Shown: positions 33,087-41,299 of the stretch, one piece after another
Position numbering within the stretch: the stretch's first letter is position 1
How the letters are laid out: each line of letters starts with the position of its first letter
Origin: JADGHX01 sp035760965
GTDB taxonomy: Bacteria; Pseudomonadota; Gammaproteobacteria; Steroidobacterales; Steroidobacteraceae
Length of the DNA stretch: 44,122 nucleotides
Assembly (NCBI GenBank): GCA_035760965.1
Contig: DASTRY010000053.1
Span: 1 to 44,122 of the forward strand
Direction of reading: 5' to 3'
Made by a program: the position numbers and the translations under genes
Notes under the pieces: model-generated
The model's input: the letters and a program-made list of their open reading frames with translations, nothing else
Databases searched by the model: none
Told to the model about the DNA's origin: nothing

Positions 33087-35030
33087 ATGCAAAGAGAGAC
33101 CACCGTTCGGGCTCGTGTGCTCGGGCTCGCAACCGCCGCTGCAGCGATCGTTGCGCTGCCGGCAGCGCTGCCGGCGCAATCCGCGGCGCCTGCGAATGCA
33201 AAGGGCCAGCCATCACCCGCACCGCTGGCCGAGGCGCCAGCGATCCCACGGAACATCGATCTCAATGCGGCCACTGAATACGGCTACGCCTTCTTTCAGC
33301 AGAAGTGCCTCACGTGTCATGGCAATCCGCAGTTCGAAAAAGCCCCGCCGCCCGAGGCGCTCTACCAGTACACACCCGAGCGCATTTACGAGTCGCTCAC
33401 CACGGGCGTGATGGCCAGCGTCATCGGCAATCAGCTCACGGACGCGGAAAAGCGCGCAGTCTCCGAAACGATCACGGGCCAGCGCATCGGTGCCGCGGGC
33501 TCCGGCGACGCCGACAAGATGCCGAACCGCTGCAAGACGAACCCGCCGCTCGAGCAGGCGGCGCAACGCCCCGCCTGGAATGGCTGGGGCGCAGACGTGC
33601 AGAACACGCGGTTCCAGAGCGCTGCCGCGGCAGGCCTGACGGCGGCAGACGTCCCGAAGTTGAAGCTGCGGTGGGCATTCGGGCTGCCGAACAGCACCTC
33701 CGCGTACGCGCAACCGGCGATGGTTTTCGGACGCGTGTTCATCGGCGCCGACACGGGCTACGTCTATTCGCTGGATGCGGACACGGGATGCGTGCACTGG
33801 TCCTATCACGCGCAGCACAGCGTGCGAACGGCAATGACCCTCGGACGCGTGAAGTCACGGGGTGCGCATCGCTACGCCGTCTTCTTCGGCGATCGACACG
33901 CCAACGTGTACGCGGTCGATGCGCACACGGGCAAGCAGCTCTGGATCGCTCATCCCGAGAGCAACTTCACCGCGCGGATCACGGCTGCACCGACGTACTA
34001 CGAGGGCGGGCTCTACGTGCCGCTCTCCTCGTTCGAAGAGTTCAGCGCCGCGGCGGTGACGTACGAGTGCTGCAAATCGCTCGGCGGCGTCGCGGCTCTC
34101 GATGCGAACACGGGCAAGCTGCTGTGGAAACGGTACGTCGTTCCCGAGCTCCCGAAGCCGACGTATAAGAATTCGCACGGCGTGCAGCAGTGGGGACCTG
34201 CGGGCGGCTCCGTTTGGAATTCACCCACCGTCGATCCGGTTCGGCGCGCCGTGTACTTCGGCACCGGCGATGCGACAACCTATCCGGCGATCAGCACCTC
34301 GGATGCCGTGATGGCCGTGGACATGGACAGCGGCCGCGTACTCTGGAGCTATCAGGTCCACAAGAACGACTCCTTCCTCGTGGGCTGCGGCGAGACGCCC
34401 ACCGAGAATTGCCCGAAGGTCGTGGGCCCCGATTGGGACATTCCCGCATCGCCCGTACTGCGAACCCTGCCCGACGGAACGCGCCGGATCATCGTGGTGA
34501 CGAAGCCGGGCGACATCCTCGCGCTCGATCCGGACAAGAGCGGCCATCTCGTGTACCGCGTGAACGTGTTCGGCACCGTCGCCGGCGACGGCGAGCCGCT
34601 GCGTCCCAACGCGCCCACTCCTCCCGGCATTTTCTGGGGAGCGGCGATCAACCAGGAGACCGCGTACTTCGGGCTCACGCGCGGCGGCGTGGGAGCGCTC
34701 GACATCGCAACCGGCAAGCGCCTGTGGCTGAACCCGTTGGACACGGAGCGGAATGTGTCCTACGGATCCGCGACGACAGCGTTTCCCGGCGTCGTGCTGC
34801 AAGGAGCATCCAACGGGACGTTGCACGCCGTCTCCACGGAGGATGGCCGCTCGCTGTGGTCGTTCGACACTCGCCGCGAATTCGAAACGGTGAATGGCGT
34901 GAAGGCGCGCGGGGGATCCATCAGCGCGCCCGGGCCCATCGTCGCGGACGGCATCGTCCTCGTTGGTTCCGGCTACGCTATCTTGGGAGGCACCCCTGGG
35001 AACGTGTTGCTGGCCTTTTCGGCGAAATAG
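33087..35030 (+). CDS. PQQ-dependent dehydrogenase with N-terminal cytochrome c domain (PVADH-type)
   Basis: A 647-residue exported quinohemoprotein. A signal peptide (residues 1-31) precedes a cytochrome c domain with Cys74-Leu-Thr-Cys77-His78. An eight-bladed PQQ propeller follows, with repeats such as GYVYSLDADTGCVHWSY, ANVYAVDAHTGKQLW and GGVAALDANTGKLLWKR. Adjacent Cys328-Cys329 (TYECCKSLGG) resembles the vicinal pair typical of this group. Polyvinyl-alcohol dehydrogenase and related cytochrome-linked secondary alcohol dehydrogenases share this heme-first layout. It should oxidise an alcohol in the periplasm and pass electrons to heme. No PQQ synthesis genes are in the window. A DUF1330 gene and an esterase follow on the same strand. 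Confidence 0.9.
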   Translation: MQRETTVRARVLGLATAAAAIVALPAALPAQSAAPANAKGQPSPAPLAEAPAIPRNIDLNAATEYGYAFFQQKCLTCHGNPQFEKAPPPEALYQYTPERIYESLTTGVMASVIGNQLTDAEKRAVSETITGQRIGAAGSGDADKMPNRCKTNPPLEQAAQRPAWNGWGADVQNTRFQSAAAAGLTAADVPKLKLRWAFGLPNSTSAYAQPAMVFGRVFIGADTGYVYSLDADTGCVHWSYHAQHSVRTAMTLGRVKSRGAHRYAVFFGDRHANVYAVDAHTGKQLWIAHPESNFTARITAAPTYYEGGLYVPLSSFEEFSAAAVTYECCKSLGGVAALDANTGKLLWKRYVVPELPKPTYKNSHGVQQWGPAGGSVWNSPTVDPVRRAVYFGTGDATTYPAISTSDAVMAVDMDSGRVLWSYQVHKNDSFLVGCGETPTENCPKVVGPDWDIPASPVLRTLPDGTRRIIVVTKPGDILALDPDKSGHLVYRVNVFGTVAGDGEPLRPNAPTPPGIFWGAAINQETAYFGLTRGGVGALDIATGKRLWLNPLDTERNVSYGSATTAFPGVVLQGASNGTLHAVSTEDGRSLWSFDTRREFETVNGVKARGGSISAPGPIVADGIVLVGSGYAILGGTPGNVLLAFSAK

Positions 35031-35155
35031 TTGAAGGGGGAGCGAGCGCCTTCTCACATGATGGTCGACGCAACAGGCGCCGAGGTGGCCGTCGTCTTGG
35101 CTACGCATCGTTGTGCCACAATGCGTCCCGCTTTTGCAGACTCGAGATACGACCC

Positions 35156-35446
35156 ATGGCCAAAGCGTATTGGATTTCCTGCTATCGCCAGATCAACGAC
35201 CCCAGCAAGCTGGCGGCGTATGCCAAGCTCGCCGGGCCCGCCATCGAAGGCGGCGGTGGACGCTTCCTCGCGCGCGCACCCGCCGCGAAGGCTTACGAGG
35301 ACGGCAAAGCGGAGCGCACGGTCCTCATCGAGTTCGATTCGGTGGAGCAAGCTGTTGCGGTTCACGACAGTGCCGCGTATCAAGAGGCGCTCGCCGCGTT
35401 GGGCGACGGCGCCGTGCGCGACATGAGAATCGTGCCGGGGGTGTAG
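35156..35446 (+). CDS. DUF1330 family protein
   Basis: A 96-residue ferredoxin-like alpha-beta protein of the DUF1330 family: AKAYWISCYRQINDPSKLAAYAKLAGPAIEGGGGRFLAR, then ERTVLIEFDSVEQAVAVHDSAAYQEALAALGDGAVRDMRIVPGV. Relatives form small dimers like the antibiotic monooxygenase fold, with no established activity. The ATG at 35156 gives the family's usual length. It sits between the quinoprotein and the tannase-type esterase, ten bases before the latter's ATG, so a joint transcript with the esterase is likely. Confidence 0.9.
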   Translation: MAKAYWISCYRQINDPSKLAAYAKLAGPAIEGGGGRFLARAPAAKAYEDGKAERTVLIEFDSVEQAVAVHDSAAYQEALAALGDGAVRDMRIVPGV

Positions 35447-35456
35447 GGTGCTCGTC

Positions 35457-37016
35457 ATGAGAAGAGTGGCTCTCGCGCTCGCCGCGATCGCGATCACATC
35501 GGCCGCGGCATCTGCGAGCGAAAGTGCCAAGCCGGTGCCGTGCACCTCGCTCACCTCGTTCAAGGTGCCGGGCGTCGACATGGCGATCACCCAGGCGGCC
35601 GTCGTGCCGGCGGGTCCGATTCCCGCGCTGCCCAACTCGCCGACCTACGAGGGCACGTTGCCCGCGTATTGCCGCGTCGACGGCGTCATCGACCAGCGCA
35701 CCGGACGCAACGGCAAGCCCTATGCGATCGGGTTCGCCGTCGCGATGCCCGAGAGCTGGAATGGCCGCTTTCTCTTTCAAGGCGGTGGCGGACTGAACGG
35801 CTCGGTGGCGCTACCGCTGGGCGGCACCGCGTCTGGCACGCAACCCGCGCTCGCGCGCGGCTTCGCCGTCGTGACGACCGATAGCGGGCACAAGGGCGTG
35901 GTCTTCGACGGCAGCTTCTTCGAAGACCAGGAAGCGACCGTCAATTTTCTGTATCAAGCGATCGGCAAAGTCGCGCCGGTGGGCAAGGCGATCGTCGCGG
36001 CTCACTACGGTAAACCCGCCGCTCACTCGTACTTCGTCGGCTGCTCCACCGGCGGGCGCGAGGCGATGATGATGTCGCAGCGCTATCCGCGCTTTTTCGA
36101 TGGCATCGTTGCCGGTGCGCCCGCCATGCGCACGAGCTTCTCCAATCTTGCAGACAAGTACGTCACGGTCGCGCTGAACGCGGTCGCGCCGAAGGACGCG
36201 GCGGGCAAGCCGCTCACCGCGCTTGCGCTTTCCGAGCGCGACAAGAAGCTCGTCATCGATTCGTTCCTCGCCGCCTGCGATGCGCGCGACGGCCTGGCCG
36301 ACGGCATGGTCTTCGACGTGAAAGGCTGCGACTTCAGTCCGCTCGCGCTCGCGTGCAAGGGCCCGAAGACGGATGCGTGCCTCACGCCCGAGCAGGCCGC
36401 CGCAATCGCGAAGGCGTTCGCCGGCCCGAAGGATTCGCGGGGCGTGCAGGTCTATCCCGGTTTCTTCTACGACACGGGAATCGCGGCGAAAGTGGGCATC
36501 CCGGGTCTGCTGAATCCAGGGCCGAGTCCCGTAGGTCCGCCCACCTTCGAGACCGAGATGGATGTAGATCGCGCGGCACTCGTCGCTGCCACACCGAGCG
36601 CGGCCGTCGGAGACACGGCGCATTGGACGCAGCTCGACACCTTCTCGGGTCATGGCGGCAAGATCATCTATTACCACGGCGTGAGCGATCCGTGGTTCTC
36701 CGCGCAGGACACGGTGCGCTACTACGAGGAGATGGTCACGGCCAACGCGCAGCAGGCGGCCACCTCGAGCTTCAGTCGGCTCTACCTCGTGCCGGGGATG
36801 GGCCATTGCTCAGGCGGTGAAGCAACGCTGGATCGCTTCGATCTGCTCACGCCCGTCGTGAGCTGGGTGGAAAAAGGCGTCGCGCCGGAGGGCATCGTGG
36901 CGACGGGCCGCGCGTTCCCGGGGCGGAGCCGGCCGCTCTGTCCGTATCCGCAGCACGCCCACTACAAGGGCAGCGGCGATCCGCAGAGCGCAGCGAGTTT
37001 CGAGTGTCGTGAGTGA
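35457..37016 (+). CDS. Tannase/feruloyl esterase family protein
   Basis: A 519-residue exported alpha/beta-hydrolase of the tannase family. After a signal peptide (residues 1-21) the nucleophile motif HSYFVGCSTGGREAMMM appears. The full CS-D-HC signature is present: Cys196-Ser197, Asp411 (YHGVSDPWFSAQD) and His450-Cys451 (PGMGHCSGG), where the cysteines form a disulfide beneath the triad. It should cleave esters of hydroxycinnamic or gallic acid, or of synthetic diesters. I prefer the ATG at 35457 over a GTG at 35448 because it begins a cleaner signal peptide with AGGGTG upstream. Confidence 0.92.
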   Translation: MRRVALALAAIAITSAAASASESAKPVPCTSLTSFKVPGVDMAITQAAVVPAGPIPALPNSPTYEGTLPAYCRVDGVIDQRTGRNGKPYAIGFAVAMPESWNGRFLFQGGGGLNGSVALPLGGTASGTQPALARGFAVVTTDSGHKGVVFDGSFFEDQEATVNFLYQAIGKVAPVGKAIVAAHYGKPAAHSYFVGCSTGGREAMMMSQRYPRFFDGIVAGAPAMRTSFSNLADKYVTVALNAVAPKDAAGKPLTALALSERDKKLVIDSFLAACDARDGLADGMVFDVKGCDFSPLALACKGPKTDACLTPEQAAAIAKAFAGPKDSRGVQVYPGFFYDTGIAAKVGIPGLLNPGPSPVGPPTFETEMDVDRAALVAATPSAAVGDTAHWTQLDTFSGHGGKIIYYHGVSDPWFSAQDTVRYYEEMVTANAQQAATSSFSRLYLVPGMGHCSGGEATLDRFDLLTPVVSWVEKGVAPEGIVATGRAFPGRSRPLCPYPQHAHYKGSGDPQSAASFECRE

Positions 37017-37023
37017 GCCGCCC

Positions 37024-37048
37024 GGCAGCGCGTAGACGACGCGCTGCC
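37024..37048. terminator. Bidirectional hairpin between convergent genes
   Basis: GGCAGCGCG (37024-37032) and CGCGCTGCC (37040-37048) form a perfect nine-pair stem with a seven-base loop, between the esterase stop and the stop of the convergent 80-residue gene. No T-run follows on either strand, so it may act as a barrier or 3' mRNA end rather than a classical intrinsic terminator. Confidence 0.5.
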
Positions 37049-37290
37049 TACTCCTTGGATTTCAGGCTCTCCTGATTGGCCTCGATGAACGCCTTGATCT
37101 CGTCTGCCATCGAGAGCAGCTTCAGCCACTGTTCCTTGTACAGCGTGACGGGGAAGCGGCCCATCCCATAGACCGACAGCGCGCCCTTCTCGCTCACCTT
37201 CATCGCGAGCTTGCCGCGCCCGGACTTCTTCAGCAGCTCGTTCTCTGCGCGCAAGCGCTGCAGCTCGGCTTGGAGATCTTCGTCTGACAC
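37048..37290 (-). CDS. Small coiled-coil conserved protein
   Basis: An 80-residue protein. The first 30 residues are a short coiled coil (DEDLQAELQRLRAENELLKKS), followed by a compact segment KLAMKVSEKGALSVYGMGRFPVTLYKEQWLKLLSMADEIKAFIEAN. I have seen this second pattern in unnamed proteobacterial proteins but know no function. I chose the GTG at 37290 because GGAG lies seven bases before it; a longer ATG frame would run into the cytochrome b561 gene. It is probably the last gene of the minus-strand lipid/cytochrome operon. Confidence 0.7.
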   Translation of the reverse strand: MSDEDLQAELQRLRAENELLKKSGRGKLAMKVSEKGALSVYGMGRFPVTLYKEQWLKLLSMADEIKAFIEANQESLKSKE

Positions 37291-37327
37291 GGAGTGGCTC
37301 CGGCAGTGGGAACAGGAGGGGCCGCGA

Positions 37328-37888
37328 TTATAAGCCGCGCGATCGCGTTGGCCACATGCGGTTGAAAATGCCATCCCGCAGCACGAGATGGCGTAGCGCG
37401 GCGAGCACGTGCACGACGATCAGTGCCACGAAGATATAGGACGTGACGACGTGCGTGGCATTGAGCGCGTTGTAGATGGTTTCGCTCTCGAAGCCCCACG
37501 GCGGCAATTTCACCGCGTTGAAAAAGTTGACGCCGTACTTGCTGAAGTTGGAGGCGGTATAACCCGAGAGCGGCATGATCAGCATGCAGACGTAGAGCGC
37601 CCAGTGACTCAGGTGCGCGGCCGCGCGCTCCCAGGACGGTCGCGATGCGGGCAGCTCCGGCGCCGGATGGGTCAGTCGCCAGTACCACCGAAACAGGATC
37701 AGCACCCCCAGCACCATGCCGACGGACTTGTGATAGTTCACGACGATGGTGCGCGGGGGCGTTCCGCGCGGCACGCCTTCCAGATACCAGCCGAAGGCGA
37801 TCTGACCGAGCAGCAGAATGGCGAGGAGCCAGTGCAGAGCAATGGCGGTTCGGGTGTATCTCGTTGTCGCGGTTGTCACGGGAGTCAT
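37328..37888 (-). CDS. Cytochrome b561 family protein
   Basis: A 186-residue four-helix membrane cytochrome b of the CybB type. Helices lie at about residues 15-35, 52-70, 92-112 and 145-168. Candidate heme ligands are His19 (ALHW), His53 (NYHKSVG), His146 (NATHVV) and His160 (VVHVLAALRH). Such proteins pass electrons between the quinone pool and periplasmic or superoxide-derived acceptors. It lies 37 bases from the CdsA-like gene upstream and 37 bases from the small gene downstream, so one transcript is possible. Confidence 0.93.
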   Translation of the reverse strand: MTPVTTATTRYTRTAIALHWLLAILLLGQIAFGWYLEGVPRGTPPRTIVVNYHKSVGMVLGVLILFRWYWRLTHPAPELPASRPSWERAAAHLSHWALYVCMLIMPLSGYTASNFSKYGVNFFNAVKLPPWGFESETIYNALNATHVVTSYIFVALIVVHVLAALRHLVLRDGIFNRMWPTRSRGL

Positions 37889-37925
37889 CCGCCGATCTTA
37901 CTGCGTACGGCGCAACGGTGTGCCA

Positions 37926-38867
37926 TCAGGTGAAGAAGAAGCGCACGATGTGGAAGAACACCGGTGCGGCGAAACTCACCGAGTCCATGCGATCCAGCAT
38001 GCCGCCGTGACCGTCGATCATCACGCCCCAGTCCTTTGCGCCAAGGCCGCGCTTCACGGCCGAGAGTGTGAGCCCCCCGAGCACACCCAGCGTCACGATG
38101 ACGAACGAGATCGCGAGCGCCTGCACCGGCGTGAACGGCGTCATCCACGCCAGCGCGCCGCCGATCAGCGTGGTGCTGAGGCCGCCGCCGATCAATCCCT
38201 CCACCGTTTTCGAAGGGCTGACCCTGGGCGCGAGCTTCGTGCGGCCGAAGAGCTTGCCGAACACGTATTGCAGGACATCGCTCAGCTGCACGATCAACAG
38301 CAGATACAGCAGCAGGAGCGGATTGGAATCCTCGTAGCCGGGAATCTTCAGAAGCAGCAGCGCAGGCCCATAGCTGATGCAGTAAATGCAGATCATCGTG
38401 GCCCACTGAATCTTCGAGGAGCGCTCGAGGAACTCCTGCGTGTCGCCTGCGAACGCCGCTGCGGCCGGCAGCAGCAGGAAGCCGTATACGGGGATGAAGA
38501 TCGCGAACGTGCCGTACTGTTCGTACCCGATGAGTATGTACTGCGCCGGCAAGAGCACGAAGAAGGCGAGCACGAGCGGAACGTAGTCGCTGGCCCGCGT
38601 GGGCGTCAGCGTGATGAACTCGCGCAACGCGAAGAAGGAGACGAGCCCGAACAGGACCAGCGTTGCGGTTTTCCCGAGCGCGAACGCAACGGCGAGCACG
38701 ACGATCATCACCCACCACGCGTTCACTCGCGCTCTCAGGTTGTCGAGGGTTGCGCGGCTGCGCTCCGAGCCGGCGCGCTTGCTCAACAGGGCGCCAATGA
38801 GCGAAGCGAGCACGAGCACCACGAGGATGCCGCCAAAGAGCCAGATGAGTTTCTGCTGCGCAGTCAT
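37926..38867 (-). CDS. CdsA-like phosphatidate cytidylyltransferase
   Basis: A 313-residue membrane protein with about eight helices. The C-terminal CDP-diglyceride synthetase signature is recognisable: SPSKTVEGLIGG and then SAVKRGLGAKDWGVMIDGHGGMLDRMDS. The Lys-Asp and Gly-His-Gly-Gly-x-x-Asp-Arg-x-Asp residues needed for CTP and metal binding are kept, but Asp replaces the usual Pro before GHGG. The enzyme should make CDP-diacylglycerol or a related CDP-lipid. It lies four bases after the acyltransferase gene. It is probably a second copy alongside a housekeeping cdsA elsewhere, since this cluster lacks the usual uppS/dxr/bam neighbours. Confidence 0.92.
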   Translation of the reverse strand: MTAQQKLIWLFGGILVVLVLASLIGALLSKRAGSERSRATLDNLRARVNAWWVMIVVLAVAFALGKTATLVLFGLVSFFALREFITLTPTRASDYVPLVLAFFVLLPAQYILIGYEQYGTFAIFIPVYGFLLLPAAAAFAGDTQEFLERSSKIQWATMICIYCISYGPALLLLKIPGYEDSNPLLLLYLLLIVQLSDVLQYVFGKLFGRTKLAPRVSPSKTVEGLIGGGLSTTLIGGALAWMTPFTPVQALAISFVIVTLGVLGGLTLSAVKRGLGAKDWGVMIDGHGGMLDRMDSVSFAAPVFFHIVRFFFT

Positions 38868-38871
38868 CGCA

Positions 38872-39486
38872 TCACGCCTGGGCCGCGCCGGCGAGGTTGA
38901 TCACCGCGTCGCGCGCGCGCTCGAGAAATGCCTCCTTCGTTTCGCCGGCCGCGAGCGCCAGCGGCGCGCCGAAGCGGACGGTGCATGTCAGCGGAATCGG
39001 CAACAGCGCCCCCTTCGGCAAGCTGCGATGCAGATTCTCGAGATACACCGGCACGAGCTGAACCGTCGGAAACTGCGCAGCGAGGTGATACAGCCCGCTC
39101 TTGAAGGGCGCGGGCACCGCGCTGGCCCCGCGCGTCCCTTCCGGAAAGATGATCAGCGACTCCCCCGATTGCAGCGTCTCGATGAGCGGGGCCAGCGGGT
39201 TCGCATTCGGGTCCGAGCGCGTGCGGTCGATGAGCACGGCGCGCAGCGCTTGCGTTGCGAGGTAGCGGCGCACGCCCCTGCCCCAGTAGTCCTTCGCAGC
39301 CACCGGATGCGTCTTGTAGCGAAGGCGGATGGGCAGTGCCGCCCAGATGGCCACCGTGTCCATGTGGCTCGTGTGATTCGCGAAGTAGATGCGCTGGACG
39401 GGTTCCGGCCCGCAGCCGATCCAGCGAGGGAATGCCCCCACGAGCAGCTTCACGAGACCCGTGAACAGAAAGCTGGATAGCCGCAC
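38872..39486 (-). CDS. Lysophospholipid acyltransferase (PlsC-type)
   Basis: A 204-residue acyltransferase with the two core motifs NHTSHMD (HX4D; about residues 37-43) and FPEGTRG (about 114-120), preceded by an N-terminal hydrophobic segment. This suits 1-acylglycerol-3-phosphate acyltransferase activity, making phosphatidate for the next gene's product. The protein is shorter than typical PlsC. It sits four bases from both neighbours, so the three lipid genes are one unit. Confidence 0.92.
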   Translation of the reverse strand: MRLSSFLFTGLVKLLVGAFPRWIGCGPEPVQRIYFANHTSHMDTVAIWAALPIRLRYKTHPVAAKDYWGRGVRRYLATQALRAVLIDRTRSDPNANPLAPLIETLQSGESLIIFPEGTRGASAVPAPFKSGLYHLAAQFPTVQLVPVYLENLHRSLPKGALLPIPLTCTVRFGAPLALAAGETKEAFLERARDAVINLAGAAQA

Positions 39487-39490
39487 GCGA

Positions 39491-40135
39491 CTACCGTGCC
39501 CGCAGCTGCCGCGCGATCGCGACGGTGCGTGTCGCGCATGTGATCATCGAACCCACCGCGATGATCCACGCGGCCGCGGTCAGCGCCCAGAGGGACCCGC
39601 GCACCCACCATTCGATGGCGCCGAGCACGCACGCACCGGTGAGCACGGCCATGCGATGCGGCTTCGCCAGCGGTCCGCGAAAATCTTGCGGCAAGCCCAG
39701 CGACCCGCCGAGCACGCGGATATACGCGGTCACGGCGGCCGCGAGCGCGCCGAACCAGCCGAGCCACGCCACATCGATCGCGTAGCCGAGCGCGACGATG
39801 AAGAGCGAGTCGGCGACGCGATCCGGAATCTCGTTGTAGAGCGCGCCCGTCGGCGACCGGCGCTTGCCTTCGATCGCCACCATGCCGTCGAGCAGGTTAC
39901 AGAGCAGGCGCAGTTGCACGCACGCGGCGACCGCTAGCAAACCCACTCCGTTTTGGATACACACGAGCAAGGTCGCGCCGCCCGCCGCGAACAGGATGCT
40001 GAGCAGCGATATCGCGTTGGGCGAGAGGCCGGACCGAACGAGCACGCCGGCAAGGAACCTCGCCCACGCGGTGGATCGCGAGGTGAGCGGGCGGCGGTTG
40101 GCGAGCGGATTGGAGTCGTCGGCGGCGCTGCTCAT
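39491..40135 (-). CDS. CDP-alcohol phosphatidyltransferase with altered active-site motif
   Basis: A 214-residue membrane protein with about five or six helices. The family motif D-x2-D-G-x2-A-R-x8-G-x3-D-x3-D is present in outline but altered: Asn80-x2-Asp83-Gly-x2-Ala-Ile88-x8-Gly97-x3-Asn101-x3-Asp105. Two of four metal-binding Asp are Asn and the Arg is Ile, so it may be a distinct subfamily or have changed chemistry. I favour the ATG at 40135 (MSSAADD); an in-frame ATG at 40189 adds 18 residues. It is the first gene of the CdsA/PlsC cluster, which implies synthesis of a special phospholipid. Confidence 0.85.
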   Translation of the reverse strand: MSSAADDSNPLANRRPLTSRSTAWARFLAGVLVRSGLSPNAISLLSILFAAGGATLLVCIQNGVGLLAVAACVQLRLLCNLLDGMVAIEGKRRSPTGALYNEIPDRVADSLFIVALGYAIDVAWLGWFGALAAAVTAYIRVLGGSLGLPQDFRGPLAKPHRMAVLTGACVLGAIEWWVRGSLWALTAAAWIIAVGSMITCATRTVAIARQLRAR

Positions 40136-40206
40136 GACTTCCGCAGTCTTTCTTATGTGCGCATCGTACTCCACCGCGCGATTGAACATAGCATCGGGAC
40201 GGCGAC

Positions 40207-40215
40207 TTTTTTTTT
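40207..40215 (+). repeat. Run of nine T
   Basis: Nine T on the plus strand (nine A on the minus) lie between the divergent phosphatidyltransferase and PilZ genes, 18 bases upstream of the alternative minus-strand start at 40189. No stem precedes it, so it is not an obvious terminator. It could lower the spacing stability of a promoter. Confidence 0.6.
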
Positions 40216-40292
40216 GAGAACCAGTTCCGCCCCGGATGCGTGCGGCCGCCGCGAACTGCGCAGACAATTCCGACGCGGGTGCTCACGAGCTG

Positions 40293-40742
40293 ATGCCTAT
40301 GACGAGCGCGACATTGCCGGCCGACGGCGAACCTGTCTCCTTCGAGCTGCCGCCGCCCGCGGCGGCATCCCAGCCCTACGAGCTGACGTTACCCGAGGAC
40401 ACGGCCTTCGAGCTGGCGACGCTCGAGCGGCGCGTCGCGACGCGTGAAGTCATCCGCGTTCGGGCCCGCATTTCACCGGACGGATTGCCGCCTCTCGAGG
40501 CGCACACCATCGATCTCTCCTCGCACGGGCTTGCCGTCACTTCGGCACAACCTCTGAACGTCGATCACGAGTGCAGCGTGGAGCTCGGCATCAGCGTGCC
40601 CGAGCTGGCACCTCCGCCGCCGCTGCGGGCCTCCGTGCGTTATTGCGCGCGCCTGCGCGAGGATCAGTACCGCATCGGCATGAAGTTCACGACCGTGAGC
40701 GTCGAGGCCGCGGAGCTGCTCGTCGCGGTGCTCGGGCTCTAG
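40293..40742 (+). CDS. PilZ-domain c-di-GMP-binding protein
   Basis: A 149-residue cytoplasmic protein. A proline-rich N-terminal 40 residues precede a PilZ domain with both ligand motifs: Arg47-x3-Arg51 (ERRVATREVIRVR) and Asp74-Leu-Ser76-Ser-His-Gly79 (TIDLSSHGLAV). It should therefore bind cyclic di-GMP and act as a receptor in motility, biofilm or envelope control. Several ATG codons are possible; 40293 (MPMTS) and 40299 are nearly equal, and a start at 40236 would extend it with unlikely residues. It is divergent from the lipid cluster. Confidence 0.85.
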   Translation: MPMTSATLPADGEPVSFELPPPAAASQPYELTLPEDTAFELATLERRVATREVIRVRARISPDGLPPLEAHTIDLSSHGLAVTSAQPLNVDHECSVELGISVPELAPPPPLRASVRYCARLREDQYRIGMKFTTVSVEAAELLVAVLGL

Positions 40743-40761
40743 GGATCGGGTCTGGTGGTGG

Positions 40762-40873
40762 GAGTCGAGCGCTCGGGTCGAGTGCTCGAGTCTAGCGCTC
40801 GGAGTTCTAGCGCTCGGAGTTCTAGCGCTCGGACTTCTGGTGCTCGGACTTCTGGTGCTCGGACTCTAGCGCC
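40762..40873. repeat. About seven tandem copies of a 15-base unit
   Basis: The best units are GAGTTCTAGCGCTCG (40802-40816 and 40817-40831) and GACTTCTGGTGCTCG (40832-40846 and 40847-40861), flanked by degenerate copies from 40762 to 40873. Most copies hold the palindrome AGCGCT or its variant. The block fills most of the gap between the convergent PilZ and VOC genes and does not look coding. Confidence 0.85.
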
Positions 40874-40890
40874 CCGATTCGGGCGCCCGG

Positions 40891-41280
40891 TCAGGGCGTG
40901 CCGCTTCCGTACGGGCGCGTGATGATTTCCAGGTAGTGCCCATCCGGATCGTTCCAGTAGACACCGCGTCCGCCGTCGTTGTGATTGATCTCGCCGGGAT
41001 GGCGGTGGGCGGGGTCCGCCCAATACGGCAGGTTGCGCTCCCGAATGCGGGCGAAGATCTGATCGAACTCCGGCTCGCTCACGAGGAACGCGTAGTGCTC
41101 GACGATGATCTCGTCGGGCTCCGCCTGAATGAACGCGAGTGTCACGCCGTTGGCGAGGTCCACGTCCATGAACGGGCCGAAGCGCTTCGGCGGAGGAAGC
41201 CCGAGGATCTCCGACAAGAACGTTGCGGACGCCACCGGGTCGCGGCAGTTAACGATGGTGTGGTTCAGGTGGATTGCCAT
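40891..41280 (-). CDS. VOC-family protein
   Basis: A 129-residue vicinal-oxygen-chelate protein. His7 (LNHTIVN), His62 (EHYAFLV) and Glu119 (YLEIITRP) are in metal-ligand positions, while the first-module Glu is replaced (VTLAFIQAE). It therefore has a partial metal site, more like a dioxygenase or lyase relative than a glyoxalase I. Function is unknown. The ATG at 41280 gives the family's usual length; the start of the divergent propeller protein gene is only 19 bases away. Confidence 0.88.
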   Translation of the reverse strand: MAIHLNHTIVNCRDPVASATFLSEILGLPPPKRFGPFMDVDLANGVTLAFIQAEPDEIIVEHYAFLVSEPEFDQIFARIRERNLPYWADPAHRHPGEINHNDGGRGVYWNDPDGHYLEIITRPYGSGTP

Positions 41281-41299
41281 GCGCGCCTTCGCCCTGCAG

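Noticed and set aside
40739..41023. Minus-strand frame over the 15-base repeats giving an Arg-Ala-Leu-Glu repeat protein
   Set aside because: The frame exists only because the unit length is divisible by three; it overlaps the real VOC gene and has no start signal.
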